Source: Nocardia pseudovaccinii NBRC 100343 (GTDB taxonomy: Bacteria; Actinomycetota; Actinomycetes; Mycobacteriales; Mycobacteriaceae). Taken from it: DNA of 64,000 bases. The translations under genes were made by a program, and so were the position numbers. The notes under the pieces were generated by a model, which ran no database searches, had not been told where the DNA came from, and saw only the letters and a program-made list of their open reading frames with translations. Shown here one piece after another: positions 1-9,400 of this stretch. How positions within the stretch are numbered: the stretch's first letter is position 1; the number at the start of each line of letters is the position of its first letter. The DNA is taken from NCBI RefSeq assembly GCF_001613225.1, contig NZ_BDBY01000250.1:18411-82410 (forward strand). Direction: 5' to 3'.

Positions 1-1
1 C

Positions 2-664
2 GCACCAAAGGCTAGGCCAACCCCCGTAAAGGACTACCGGTTGAGTGAGTTGGTTGGCGATATCCTGGCTCTATGTGACGCTGCGCAGGCATCCAAGGTG
101 CACCTCGTCGGGCACGACTGGGGGGGGAGCGTCGGTTGGGCTATGGCAGGGACGTGCTCAGATCGGCTGCATTCGCTCACTATTATTTCGATGCCACATC
201 CCGCCGCGTATGTAAAGTCGTTGGTTTCAAGTCGGCAACCATTGCTCTCCTGGTATGTTATATTTTTTCTGATCCCACTCGTTCCGGAGTCGTTGATCCT
301 GGCCAAGAATGGCTCGGTCGGGCGCCGATGGCTCGAACGTATGGGGCTAACGTCATCCTTTGCCGACAGGTATATTAGTCGGTATCTAACAGACAAAGGC
401 GGCCTGCGGGGGGCTGTCAATTGGTACCGCGCTATACCGTATGAAATATTCGACCGGAGACTTGTCGCATCAATCAATGTTCGAACGCTCTACGTGTGGG
501 GAAGCGACGATTCTGCGATTAGCGAGCGAGCCGCGCGGCTGACACGACAGCACGTGACGGACACATTTCGATTTGAGACGCTAGAGAGGGGAACGCATTG
601 GATTCCGGAAGACCACCCAAGAGAGCTGTCTCTCTTGATCAGGGATTGGATCGGTAAGCAATGA
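2..664 (+). CDS. Epoxide-hydrolase-like alpha/beta hydrolase, 5' end outside window
   Basis: The reading frame is open from the first bases, so the gene begins upstream of the window; a TTG at 41 is only an internal codon. The visible part has the nucleophile elbow GHDWGG, where Asp replaces Ser as in epoxide hydrolases and haloalkane dehalogenases, an acid at WGSDDS and the catalytic His in RGTHWIPEDHP near the C-terminus. The HGxP oxyanion part lies upstream. Codon use is AT-richer than in most of the window. The next gene starts 19 bp downstream on the same strand. Epoxide hydrolase or dehalogenase are both possible; the substrate is unknown. Confidence 0.8.
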   Translation, partial: APKARPTPVKDYRLSELVGDILALCDAAQASKVHLVGHDWGGSVGWAMAGTCSDRLHSLTIISMPHPAAYVKSLVSSRQPLLSWYVIFFLIPLVPESLILAKNGSVGRRWLERMGLTSSFADRYISRYLTDKGGLRGAVNWYRAIPYEIFDRRLVASINVRTLYVWGSDDSAISERAARLTRQHVTDTFRFETLERGTHWIPEDHPRELSLLIRDWIGKQ

Positions 665-683
665 CACCGCACCGCTGATAACG

Positions 684-1892
684 ATGACAACTCCGATCCC
701 AGATTTTAACCCGTACCCGGGGGAAGTCTCTTTTTTGTATCCAGTGTCAAGATCGAGTCGCCCGCCGCTGTTTGCGACAGTTCCGCTCGCCATAGTAGCC
801 ATCGGAATGCTCACTGTTTTCATCTTGCAATTCCATGGCGTTGAATCCGTCGGCCGCATCTGCGCAGATCTTCGTCATATAGTTGGACTCGAACCTGCCG
901 AATCAGGAATGTGCTATCTAGACGACAGTGCCGAGTTCCCAATAACCCGCGACATCTATTCGGTCCTGGCGGCTCTCATCCTGGCCGTCACTCCAATATT
1001 GATTCGCAGGCAGTGGTCCGGGTACGCAGAACTAATTACACACATGCTCGGACGTGGAACTATCATCCTTCCGCAGCCAGGAGACAGAGATGTCCTAATT
1101 TTCGAAGTCTCTAAGGCAAATCGTGACTTCGAGCGGATCGGTCGTCTCGGCCCGTGGATCATGTTGACCATCGCCATTGCAATGTTCGCCGTAATGACAA
1201 CCGAATCACGTTTCGGCGTATTCCATCTCTTCCAGAGCGGGAACCCATCAGAGGCATGGGCGAAGAGTGCATATACGTCATGGTGGGCGTCACCCGATAC
1301 AAACTGGATCGGCCCGATCTTTTACATACTGATGGGGACTTGGGGACTCTATCTCATCAGCCAGCAGAACTTGGTCGGCCTGCGAGTAATATGGACCTTT
1401 TGGTCCCTGCGACATTCAATACAATTTGGTGCCGATGCCTCCAACGTAGATGGCTACTTCGGCTGGCGGCCAATGCGGACACTTCTTGCAGCTACCTACA
1501 CCGAGATTGTCATCCACGGAGTCGGATTAATTACCGTCGGCCTCACCCTTCCTCCTGGAGCATTCATTGGACCCCTATCGGTTGCCGCGTTTCAGTGGCT
1601 TCTCACACTACCGATCTTCCTACTATTTCCCTTCTTCTTCATTGGGCCCAAAATTGCCGCTTACAAGACACGCGAGATCGCACGACTTGATAGTCAGATC
1701 CTCGCGATTGATCCAAGCCTCCCGGAGCACGAACGTATCGCGATCGAGGATACATTTTCAGGGCGGATCGAGCTGATCAGGAACATACCGAGGCTGCCCT
1801 TCAGATCACTACGTGATACATCCCTGTTCATACTCGCGTCAACTGCAGACTCCTTAGCTGTCGCTCCCATTTTGCTGATTCTAATCTTGTAA
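684..1892 (+). CDS. Polytopic membrane protein of unknown function
   Basis: I do not recognise a family. The 402-residue protein has several clear hydrophobic spans, at about residues 30-50, 90-108, 158-177, 212-228, 275-295, 300-325 and 385-402, with charged loops between, so it is an integral membrane protein ending in a hydrophobic stretch. No catalytic motif or signal peptide stands out. It follows the truncated hydrolase by 19 bp and could be cotranscribed with it. Base composition is visibly AT-richer than the rest of the window, which suggests acquisition from elsewhere. Confidence 0.65.
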   Translation: MTTPIPDFNPYPGEVSFLYPVSRSSRPPLFATVPLAIVAIGMLTVFILQFHGVESVGRICADLRHIVGLEPAESGMCYLDDSAEFPITRDIYSVLAALILAVTPILIRRQWSGYAELITHMLGRGTIILPQPGDRDVLIFEVSKANRDFERIGRLGPWIMLTIAIAMFAVMTTESRFGVFHLFQSGNPSEAWAKSAYTSWWASPDTNWIGPIFYILMGTWGLYLISQQNLVGLRVIWTFWSLRHSIQFGADASNVDGYFGWRPMRTLLAATYTEIVIHGVGLITVGLTLPPGAFIGPLSVAAFQWLLTLPIFLLFPFFFIGPKIAAYKTREIARLDSQILAIDPSLPEHERIAIEDTFSGRIELIRNIPRLPFRSLRDTSLFILASTADSLAVAPILLILIL

Positions 1893-2229
1893 CTGACTCG
1901 ATATTTCCACGTCAAGATGCAGGGTGATCTGGATATGCACGATAACCATGGCATCTGTTACTCGTCCGCAGCATCAATGAACACAACCCGACTGGCGAGA
2001 GCCGGAGTGCTCCTATGACCAGCGATTTTGCACAGTCGGCATCTCACTTGGCGTAACGGATCACACCAGGAGCACGAGGATTGAGGCTGGCAGCCCCAGG
2101 GCCATCACCCTGTGCTCGACTTCCCGGCTTGATCGCCTTTCAAGAGCATGAGAGCCTTACCTAAAGACCAAAGGTTCCAGGTTTGAGATATGAAGCTTTG
2201 GACGGTCGGTCTCAAGCAAAGGAACTGCA
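1893..2229. other. Intergenic stretch without a recognisable gene
   Basis: No coding frame with actinobacterial third-position bias was found on either strand. It lies between the AT-rich membrane-protein gene and the TetR gene and marks the change from AT-richer to normal composition. The TetR promoter should lie in its last part, but no confident hexamers or operator were seen. Confidence 0.5.
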
Positions 2230-3060
2230 GTGTCTCATGCCAGACCTCATCTGGAGGAACATCGCTCGTGGGCGAAAGGGACCAGCAAAAGACGACGCCT
2301 GTCGTCGGATGACCTGCGTAAACGCCTCCTCGATACCGCCGTGGAGATGCTTCAGGAGACGGGGCTGACCGTCAGTTTGGCGCACTTGAATATGGAGGAA
2401 CTAATCCGTGCTGCTGACGTGCCGCGTAGTTCCGTATACCGCGAGTGGGAGACCAAAGAAGCCTTCTATCTCGATCTGATGGAAAAGATGATCGAACCCG
2501 CAGCCAAGGACAGTGCTTTTGACGAGGAGACGCTCCAGGTGGCTGAGGCTGTGATCGAGAAACACCAGGATCTGCTGGCGACACGGGAAGGCAGGCGGGC
2601 TGTGCTGCGCGAGGCTGTACGTCAAGCAGTCGCGCGTAACGTCGCCGCGCTCAGTACCGCCCTTTCCTATCGCACCTTCACCGCGCTAGTCGCGACGCTG
2701 CCGAGCCTGGTTGGTGCCGATCAGGAGCGGATATTGGTGGTCCTGCGCGGCATTGAACAACAGTTCAAAGGCCGACTGGCAAAGTATTACGAGGATCTGA
2801 TTCCGCAGCTGGGTCTGCGCTTTAAGCGGGGCTACAGCGGGACGACCCTCGCATTGACTGGCTCATCGGTCATCGAAGGCTATATCAGCCGCCAGTCTAC
2901 CAATCCCGTCATCGTGAGTACGCCGGTCATGATGCCCGGTCTCACAGAAGAAGCCGCCGAGTGGCATATAGCCGCCGTCGGATTCCTCGCCGTGGTCGAC
3001 GGCATGACAGAGCCAGACCCAGCGTTCGGTGAGGAATCGGCCCGCTCCTCGCCGCCATAG
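2230..3060 (+). CDS. TetR/AcrR family regulator
   Basis: A 276-residue protein with a TetR-type N-terminal DNA-binding domain at about residues 25-80: a helix LLDTAVEMLQETG, then RAADVPRSSVYREWETKEAFYLDLM, which matches the HTH plus the YxxxxxKExF-like helix 4 of the family. The remainder is helical and variable, as in ligand-binding domains. I chose the GTG at 2230 because AAAGGAA lies just upstream at normal spacing. A truncated relative of its first 60 residues lies about 1 kb downstream. Target and ligand are unknown; it is slightly longer than typical TetR proteins. Confidence 0.75.
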   Translation: MSHARPHLEEHRSWAKGTSKRRRLSSDDLRKRLLDTAVEMLQETGLTVSLAHLNMEELIRAADVPRSSVYREWETKEAFYLDLMEKMIEPAAKDSAFDEETLQVAEAVIEKHQDLLATREGRRAVLREAVRQAVARNVAALSTALSYRTFTALVATLPSLVGADQERILVVLRGIEQQFKGRLAKYYEDLIPQLGLRFKRGYSGTTLALTGSSVIEGYISRQSTNPVIVSTPVMMPGLTEEAAEWHIAAVGFLAVVDGMTEPDPAFGEESARSSPP

Positions 3061-3266
3061 GAATAACTCCCGACGCGGATGCCGCCTTCGCGGCTTCATG
3101 ACGATCTTCGGTGGACCAAGGCCCGTTCGCTGCTATTCCCACTGCGCCTGGGAACGGATCCCTGCCCCGTGCCGACCGCTCTCGCCATGGGAATCTATGA
3201 CGGCATCCCAGTCTGCAGGCCGTAGAACAAGGCCGGGGACTCCTATGCATAACTCAAAGGAGGAAC

Positions 3267-3440
3267 GTGTCTAACGATGAACCTGGCCTAACTTTACGAC
3301 GGGCTCACATGGGCGACCGGTGCGCGCCGGAAGCGCACCCGGCACTGTCAGCAGCCGAACTGAAAGAACACCTGCTCAATATCGCCGTAGTGATGCTGCG
3401 GGAGACGGGCCTCACGGTGGGTCTGGCGCATCTCAGTCTG
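3267..3440 (+). pseudogene. Truncated TetR N-terminus, relative of the TetR at 2230
   Basis: GTG start preceded by AAAGGAGG. The peptide carries LSAAELKEHLLNIAVVMLRE and TGLTVGLAHLSLE, closely parallel to LSSDDLRKRLLDTAVEMLQE and TGLTVSLAHLNME in the complete TetR upstream. Similarity stops at about residue 58, before the recognition helix, exactly where DNA resembling an MmyB-type regulator begins. It is therefore a duplicated and broken gene head with an intact ribosome binding site. Confidence 0.7.
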
Positions 3441-4144
3441 GAACCTCGCAGGCGCCTCCGACAGCGTTCTGGACAACCTTGCCCGCGCACTCCAACTCGA
3501 CGATGCCGAGCGCGCCCATCTGTTCGACCTCGCCCGCGCCGCCGTCCCCACGCCCCGTGCGGCAACGCCGCTCGAAGACGAGTACCGGCGTCACCGCGGC
3601 CATCCAGCACATGCTCGACGCGATCACCGACGCACCCGCCTGGATCCGCAACGCCCGCCACGACCACCTGGCCACCAACGCACTGGCCCGCGCCCTCTAC
3701 GCCCCGCTGCTCGCAGACCCTCGCCGCCCTGCCAACACCGCCCGCTTCGTCTATCTCGACCCCGCTTCGCGTGACTTCTTCCTCGACTGGGAACGCGCCG
3801 CCGACGATGTCGCCGCCATGCTGCGCTCCGAGGCCGGCCGCAACCCGAACGACCGCTAACTCGTCGAGCTGATCGGTGAACTGTCCACGCGCAGTGACGA
3901 ATTCCGCACCTGCTGGGCCGCCCACAACGTGCGCTTCCACCGCACCGGACACAAGAAACTCCACCACCCCGTCGTCGGCCGCCTCGACCTGGAATTCGAG
4001 GCCATGGAATTCCCCGCCCACCCTGGCCTCACCATGCTCGTCTACACCGCATCCCCGAACACACCCACCGCCGACGCCCTCAAACTCCTCGCCACCTGGG
4101 CCGCCACCATCGACCAGAACCGTGAATCCACCGGCCAACCGTGA
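3441..4144 (+). pseudogene. Broken MmyB-type XRE regulator
   Basis: The first readable part, NLAGASDSVLDNLARALQLD, matches the end of the XRE helix-turn-helix domain of regulators with an MmyB-like ligand domain. The frame then shifts near 3590 and continues with the ligand-binding half (AIQHMLDAITDAPAWIRN onward). It is interrupted by an in-frame TAA at 3857-3859 and resumes as LVELIGELSTRSDEFRTCWA to a stop at 4144. The N-terminal HTH is missing, replaced by the TetR fragment. Two intact relatives are at 48.6 and 51.4 kb. Three independent lesions show that it is dead. Confidence 0.75.
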
Positions 4145-4230
4145 ACCGCTCGGTTTATCGACATACGAAACCGCCGGGGCATCGAAACTGTTCAATGACC
4201 ACGTGTCCCGCGGGGTCTGAGAGGGATCGC

Positions 4231-4539
4231 GGCAACAGTGCCCGCTTGCGCTACCACGGTGACTTCGACTGGTACGGCATCGCCATCGCCAACTTCCTGC
4301 GCGGCCGATTCGACTGGGCCCCATGGCGATTCGATCACCAGCAGTACCGTGCGGCCGTGACCGACACCCCCGGACTGACTGGCAAACCGGTTACCGCGAC
4401 CTGGGATCCGGATCTGCGACATGCGATGCGAGAACTCGGCAAACAGGTTGAGGAGGAGGCAGTGCTCGACGATCTACTGACCGATCTGGCACCGACCCCG
4501 CCGCTCGAGCGGCTCAGCCTTCGAGTTGCGGAAAAGTAA
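4231..4539 (+). pseudogene. C-terminal relic of a DUF2399 (TIGR02679/JetD-like) protein
   Basis: The reading frame starts without a usable start codon and encodes ARLRYHGDFDWYGIAIAN, then a stretch ending DPDLRHAMRELGKQVEEEAV. This is the pattern of the DUF2399 domain, where a YHGDxDWxG motif is followed by a conserved tail. DUF2399 proteins occur in TIGR02677-TIGR02680 cassettes, assigned to Wadjet (JetD) anti-plasmid defence. The partner genes (SMC-like JetC and others) are absent here. I infer a leftover of a lost defence cassette. About 100 residues remain. Confidence 0.6.
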
Positions 4540-5117
4540 CCGGCAGCCGGGGAGCCGAAGATCAAGTTGTACGCGGCCCGGCGCACAGCATCCATCACCG
4601 TGGGCTTGGTCGGGGGAGCATTTCGCGCTGGCGGAGTCGGCTGATCTCGATCACGTCCCGTTCCAGGACCAGATCGAGGTAGTTTGCGTACCACCGGGGG
4701 CGTGATCGCGCCGCGGGTCGGCGTAACGCCACCGGCATGCCGCCGGCCGGTGATGCGGCGCGCGTATTCGTCTCGTCCGGTTCGAGAAGCGGATCCGGCG
4801 TCTTCGGGTGGTCCTGTCGATCGGCTCAGTTTCGGGTCCGTTGTCGGCGCGAATGCGTTGCTGCATGGGCGAAGTCGTGTGTCGTATGCTGCCCGGTGCA
4901 GTGCACACCCCAACGGAACGGCGCCTCCAGGGAGAGGGTCCGAGTTCGCGATGGGCTGACCAGTTCGCGGGTGGCCGTGACGTCGCGTTGATGGTTGGCC
5001 ACGCTGCTTTGCCGATGACCGCAATGGTGCTCAACGCGACGACCAGAACCAGCAGGGATGCGACGATCGCGCGTCCACGTCGGAGACGGCGTTGTGTGGT
5101 GCGGTGTGCCCGAGTTG
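4540..5117 (-). other. Mosaic of gene fragments between DUF2399 relic and vapBC
   Basis: No intact gene. Positions 4618-4801 match 47386-47570, inside the DUF4143 ATPase gene. Positions 4902-4935 match 44778-44811, inside the CocE-like hydrolase gene, with 32 of 34 bases identical by eye. Positions 4990-5100, read on the minus strand, encode a single hydrophobic span (AIVASLLVLVVALSTIAVIG) preceded by arginines, which looks like the transmembrane start of a lost protein. All fragments read on the minus strand. Confidence 0.6.
4618..4801 (-). pseudogene. Fragment of a DUF4143 ATPase gene, copy of 47386-47570
   Basis: The minus-strand translation contains DVIEISRLRQREMLPR and the Arg-rich stretch before it, paralleling DVIEISRIRQREMLPR in the intact ATPase at 46778-48046. 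The nucleotide match runs nearly without gaps over about 184 bp and ends abruptly on both sides. It lacks the P-loop and the C-terminal nuclease-like part, so it is non-functional. Confidence 0.7.
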
Positions 5118-5537
5118 TCAGACCGATATCACGGTCAAGAACGGATCCAGGCCTTTGAAGTCGTCCGCGTTGCGGGTGAACAGCGGTAGATCATGCACCG
5201 ATGCCACGGCCGCGATCATCAGGTCCATCTTGCGTGGTTTGGGGTTTCGCCCCGATGCGACCACCAATTTTGCCATGGAGGTAAACCGCCGGGCCGCCGC
5301 GGAAGCGAAAGGCAGCGCATCGAAACCATGCTCGACCTCGAGCAGTCGCTCGGTGCGCACCGCCAGCGCTTCCGGTGTGGCGGCGACCGCGATGCCCAAA
5401 CCCAGTTCGGCGAGTGTGATTGTGCTGATCCTCGCTCGAACCGGCAGTTCGGCCTCGTCGATGACGCTGATGTCGATGAGCACACAGGTGTCCAGCAGTC
5501 CCACTGGAACTCGTTTATCCGATTCCGGTTCAGTCAT
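5118..5537 (-). CDS. vapC: VapC-type PIN-domain toxin
   Basis: A 139-residue PIN-domain protein, the usual VapC size. It starts with GLLDTCVLID, carrying the first acidic residue of the PIN site, then TLAELGLG with the conserved Glu, and near the C-terminus PRKMDLMIAAVA and LPLFTRNADDF with the last two conserved Asp positions. VapC toxins are Mg-dependent ribonucleases acting on RNA in the cytoplasm. I chose the ATG at 5537 because it overlaps the end of vapB by 8 bp, typical of coupled toxin-antitoxin pairs. A longer open frame extends upstream but would run through vapB. Confidence 0.9.
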   Translation of the reverse strand: MTEPESDKRVPVGLLDTCVLIDISVIDEAELPVRARISTITLAELGLGIAVAATPEALAVRTERLLEVEHGFDALPFASAAARRFTSMAKLVVASGRNPKPRKMDLMIAAVASVHDLPLFTRNADDFKGLDPFLTVISV

Positions 5538-5784
5538 CGAGGCGGTCCTCCCCGAATGCCGCGTCGATTTCAGCTCGCTCGGCCGTGCCGCTGCTGATAT
5601 CGGCGAAGCGGGCAAGCCGTGCCTTGAGGTCGGCGACCGCCATGTCCTGTCGTGGCGCGATGGGCCGCAGTTCGCCGACGGCGCGACCGTTGCGGGTGAT
5701 GACGAAGTCCTCGCCGGCTTCGAGTGCATCCATCACGCCAGCGCTGCCGTTGCGTAGCTCGGCCTGTGTGATCGTTCTCGTCAT
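5530..5784 (-). CDS. vapB: VapB/Phd-type antitoxin
   Basis: An 84-residue protein of the Phd/YefM-like antitoxin class: an N-terminal DNA-binding fold with ITQAELRNGSAGVMDALEAG, then DFVITRNGRAVGELRP, the standard signature, and an acidic C-terminal tail that should wrap the VapC active site. It is the first gene of the pair and overlaps vapC. Three half-sites GATAGCA/TGCTATC sit directly upstream of its start and fit autoregulation. Confidence 0.9.
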   Translation of the reverse strand: MTRTITQAELRNGSAGVMDALEAGEDFVITRNGRAVGELRPIAPRQDMAVADLKARLARFADISSGTAERAEIDAAFGEDRLDD

Positions 5785-5792
5785 GGCTCCAC

Positions 5793-5821
5793 GATAGCAA
5801 CCGATGCTATCGATTGCTATC
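5793..5821. promoter_or_regulatory. vapBC operator with three half-sites
   Basis: GATAGCA at 5793-5799 and TGCTATC at 5805-5811 form a perfect 7-bp inverted repeat with a 5-bp spacer. A further TGCTATC lies at 5815-5821. The block begins 9 bp upstream of the vapB ATG, where antitoxin or toxin-antitoxin complexes usually bind for conditional autorepression. Confidence 0.7.
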
Positions 5822-5847
5822 AGTCTTGGAAGGATCGCTCATGCACA

Positions 5848-6123
5848 CGATCGTCTCAGCTGTGCCATTGCCGTGTGTTCGAGGGGCGAGCGAACTTCCA
5901 CTCGCGCACGCAGGTGTGTCACCGGTGACGGGAATGTGTGCGGCGAGTGGCGCTTTCAGCGCGTGTGCGCCACGGCCGGGGCGGCTGCGAGCGAGTCGGA
6001 GGGTAAGGGTGGGTGGTTGACAGTCGAGCACGTATTTACGTCAGATTTGACGCAAATACGTGCTCGAGTAATGTGCGAGACGGGACTTGATTGCGAATCT
6101 CTGTCACCAATGACGCAGATTCG
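5848..6123. repeat. Dispersed palindromic repeat, copy 1
   Basis: About 275 bp shared with 46221 onward and 58602 onward. It holds three inverted repeats: GTCACCGGTGAC at 5918-5929; a 42-bp element at 6025-6066 with arms CGAGCACGTATTTACGTCA and TGACGCAAATACGTGCTCG (one mismatch, 4-bp loop); and a related element at 6094-6123 with arms CGAATCTCTGTCA and TGACGCAGATTCG. The block TAATGTGCGAGACGGGACTT follows the main palindrome here and in copy 2. I see no coding frame. The rest of 5785-6487 holds nothing else recognisable. Confidence 0.75.
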
Positions 6124-6487
6124 TGTTAGAGGCGTCGTAAATCTAGATCGCCATCAGGTAGCAGCCAAATGGGTTGTTTGTATTCGTGGTTCGGCGGTAT
6201 TCATTGTGCTGCAACGAGTCTCGTGCTCCCGCGACTGATAGCTGGAAGAGGCCAGCTTGCCTACTACATCGGCGGGCGCTGAGCTGACGCGTCATTGTAG
6301 GAAGTCGAGGGCGCAGGCCTGGCCGGTGGATCCCGCGTTTCCGATCGATAGCGCCTGATGCAGGCACCAGGAAATCGCGAAGCGAACGGGCACCGTTCAC
6401 CTTCGCTGGCGATACGCTGGGCATTGTCGGAAGGTGCGGCATGGCGCCCGGGTTTCGTGCATATACGGAGTGGATTGCCCGCCGCTG

Positions 6488-9400
6488 ATGGTCGAGGATG
6501 ATCGGCTGCGGACCCAACGTGACGTGAGTATGCCCGTTGCGGTGGAGTTGAGCGCGTCTGGATTCGAGGATGCCGAAGAGGTCGGACGTGGTGGTTTCGG
6601 TGTGGTGTATCGCTGCACGCAGGTCGAGCTGGACCGCACGGTGGCGGTGAAGGTGCTTACCGCGGAGTTGGACGCCGACAACCAGGCGCGGTTCTTTCGC
6701 GAGCAGCAAGCGATGGGCCGGCTGACCGGACATCCGAACATCGTGACGGTGCTGCAAGTGGGTGTCACCGCGGGCGGCCATCCCTATCTGGTGATGCCGT
6801 ATCACCCGTTGGATTCACTGGACGCTTGGGTTCGTCGGCAGGGCCCGCTGCCGGTGGAGAGCGTGCTGTGGATCGGGGTGAAGATGGCTGGTGCGCTGGA
6901 GAGCGCGCACCGGTTGGGGATCGTGCATCGGGATGTGAAGCCGGGGAACATTCTGCTGACCGACTACGGTGAGCCGGCGTTGACCGATTTCGGTATCGCG
7001 CGCACGTCGGTTGGGTTCGAGACGGCCACAGGCATCCTGACCGCGTCCCCGGCGTTCACCGCACCGGAGGTGCTCGGTGGCGAGGCCGCGACACCGGCCG
7101 CGGATGTCTATGGGCTGGGCGCGACCTTGTTCTGCGCGCTGACCGGGCATGCGGCGTTCGAGCGTCGCAGTGGTGAGCAGGTGGTGGCGCAGTTTGTGCG
7201 GATCACCAGTCAGCCGGTGCCGGATTTGCGGGAAGGCGGTATACCCGGCGATGTGGCGGCGGTGGTGGAATCGGCGATGAACCGGGATCTGCGGCAACGG
7301 CCGTCGGCGGCGGAGGTTGGCGAGGCGATAGGGCAGGTACAACGGGACCACGGATACCAGGTCGGTGAGATGGCCGTGTATGGGACAGCGGGCGCGGCCC
7401 GGGGCCTTCGGGAGCACACGCCGCCGCAGATATGGGCTGCGCCGCAGATGACAGGATGTCACGGCAGCACCGGCGATCTGCCGCTCGAGTTGACCAGTTT
7501 CATCGACCGCCGCACCGAGACGGCGGAGGTGAAGAATCTGTTGTCCACCAACCGGCTGGTGACGTTGACCGGGATCGGTGGTGTCGGCAAGACCCGGCTG
7601 GCGTTGCGGGCGGCGTCGAATGCTCGGCGTGATTTCGCCGATGGGGTATGGGTGGTCGAGCTGGCCGACGTGCGTGATCCGGCATTGCTGATCGACGTCG
7701 TGGCGGCCGCTCTGGGCCTGCGCGACGATTCGGCCCGGCCGATGCGGCACGTGCTGGTCGAGTTCCTGCGTTCTCGGGAAACGTTGCTCGTCGTGGACAA
7801 TGGCGAGCAGATTGTGGAGGCATTGGCGGAGCTGGTCGGAACATTGTTGCAGGCGTGTCCTGGCCTGCGGATTCTGGTCACGAGCCGCGAGCCGCTCGAT
7901 ATCGCCGGGGAAACGGTGCTGCGGGTGCTGCCGCTGACCGTTCCAGGCAGCGACAGTGAACCGATGCTGCGGGGACTGCCCAAATACGACGCGGTGACGT
8001 TGTTCGCCGAACGCGCCGCGACTGTGGTTCCAGGCTTCGAACTCACCGATGGCAACAAGGCCTCGGTGGCCGGGATCTGTTTCCGGCTCGAGGGGTTGCC
8101 GCTGGCGATCGAACTGGCCGCGGCGCGGATGCGCACCATGTCGCCGGACCAGATCCTGGTGCGGCTCACCGACCGATACGCGCTGCTCACCCGCAGCAGC
8201 CGCACCGCCCCGAAACGGCAACAGACGCTGCGGTGGTGTATCGACTGGAGCTACCAGCTGTGTACACCGGACGAGCAGCGGCTGTGGGCCCGATTGTCGG
8301 TGTTCAGCGGCGGCTTCGAACTCGACGCAGCCGAAGTTGTGTGCGGTGCGGACCTGGAGCGGGAGAATCTGCTGGACGCGTTGTCCTCCCTGGTGGACAA
8401 GTCGATCGTGAACCGGGAGACGCTGGATGACGTCGTGCGGTTCCGGATGCTCGAGACCATGCGCGACTACGGTCGGGGCAGACTGCAAGCGACCGGCGAA
8501 TACGAGGAACTCCGTCGAGCACACCGTGACTGGTGCCAGCGGCTGGTGCTGGAAGCGGAGGCCGGTTGGATCAGCGACCGGCAACCCTATTGGCTGGCCC
8601 GGCTCGAACGCGAGCAACCCAATCTGCGGGAGATGCTCGAGTTCTGCCTGTCCGACGACAGCACGGAGTCGGCCGAGGCCGGACTGCGCACCGCCACCGC
8701 ATTGGTTGCGTTCTGGGGTTTTCGGGGACTGTACGGTGCGGGCCGACGCTGGCTCGACCGCGCTCTCGCCCACCCCGCCGCGCAGTCGATACCCGACCGG
8801 GTCCGCGCACTCAATGCCAGTAGTACCGCAGCCGCGATGCAGCGGGACCTGCAGTCGTCAGCTGCCTTCCTGGATGAAGGGCGCGCACTGGCCGAACAGG
8901 ATCAGACTCCCCTGAACCAGGCACTGATCGTCGGAGCCGAGGGCGCCCTGGCACTGTTTCGAGGAGAATCTGGTTGCGCGATCTCCCGCTTCGAGCAGGC
9001 CATAGAAGTGTTCAGCTCGAACCGGCTAGGACTCCTCCATGTTTCTGCATTGGTGTTGCTCGGTTGGGCACACGCAGCCCAAGGCGACATGCCACGGGCG
9101 ATCGAGTGTCATGACCAAATTCTTTCCATTACCGAAGCGTGCGGTGAATCGCTGTTTCGCTCGACCGCTCTTGGGGCGAAGGGCATTGTCGTATGGCAGC
9201 AAGGCGAGCGGTCCCAGGCGCACCAGTTGCTGCGGGAATCGCTGCGAGTCAACCGGTCCACACGCAGCCCTCTCCTTGCGGCCCTCGATCTCGAGGGACT
9301 GGCCTGGATCGCCGCGGATAGCGATGGTGAGCGCACAGCCGTTCTGATGGGTACCGTGGAAAATCTGTTGCGGTCTACCTCCGGTTTTTCGATTTTCTTC

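Noticed and set aside
3061..3266. Possible coding scrap between the TetR gene and the TetR fragment
   Set aside because: One frame reads plausibly (LLFPLRLGTDPCPVPTALAM) but has no start, no family and only about 45 codons.
3305..4324. 339-codon minus-strand frame opposite the MmyB-type relic
   Set aside because: Gly/Val-rich shadow; the plus strand carries the recognisable though broken gene.
5848..6123. CRISPR array or tRNA cluster suggested by short repeats
   Set aside because: The repeats are palindromes of differing sequence without regular spacers, and no cloverleaf or cas gene is present.
6815..8773. 652-codon minus-strand frame antisense to the PknK-like gene
   Set aside because: Composition is Arg/Pro/His-rich with no domain; it is the shadow of a high-GC gene whose plus-strand product has clear kinase and ATPase motifs.
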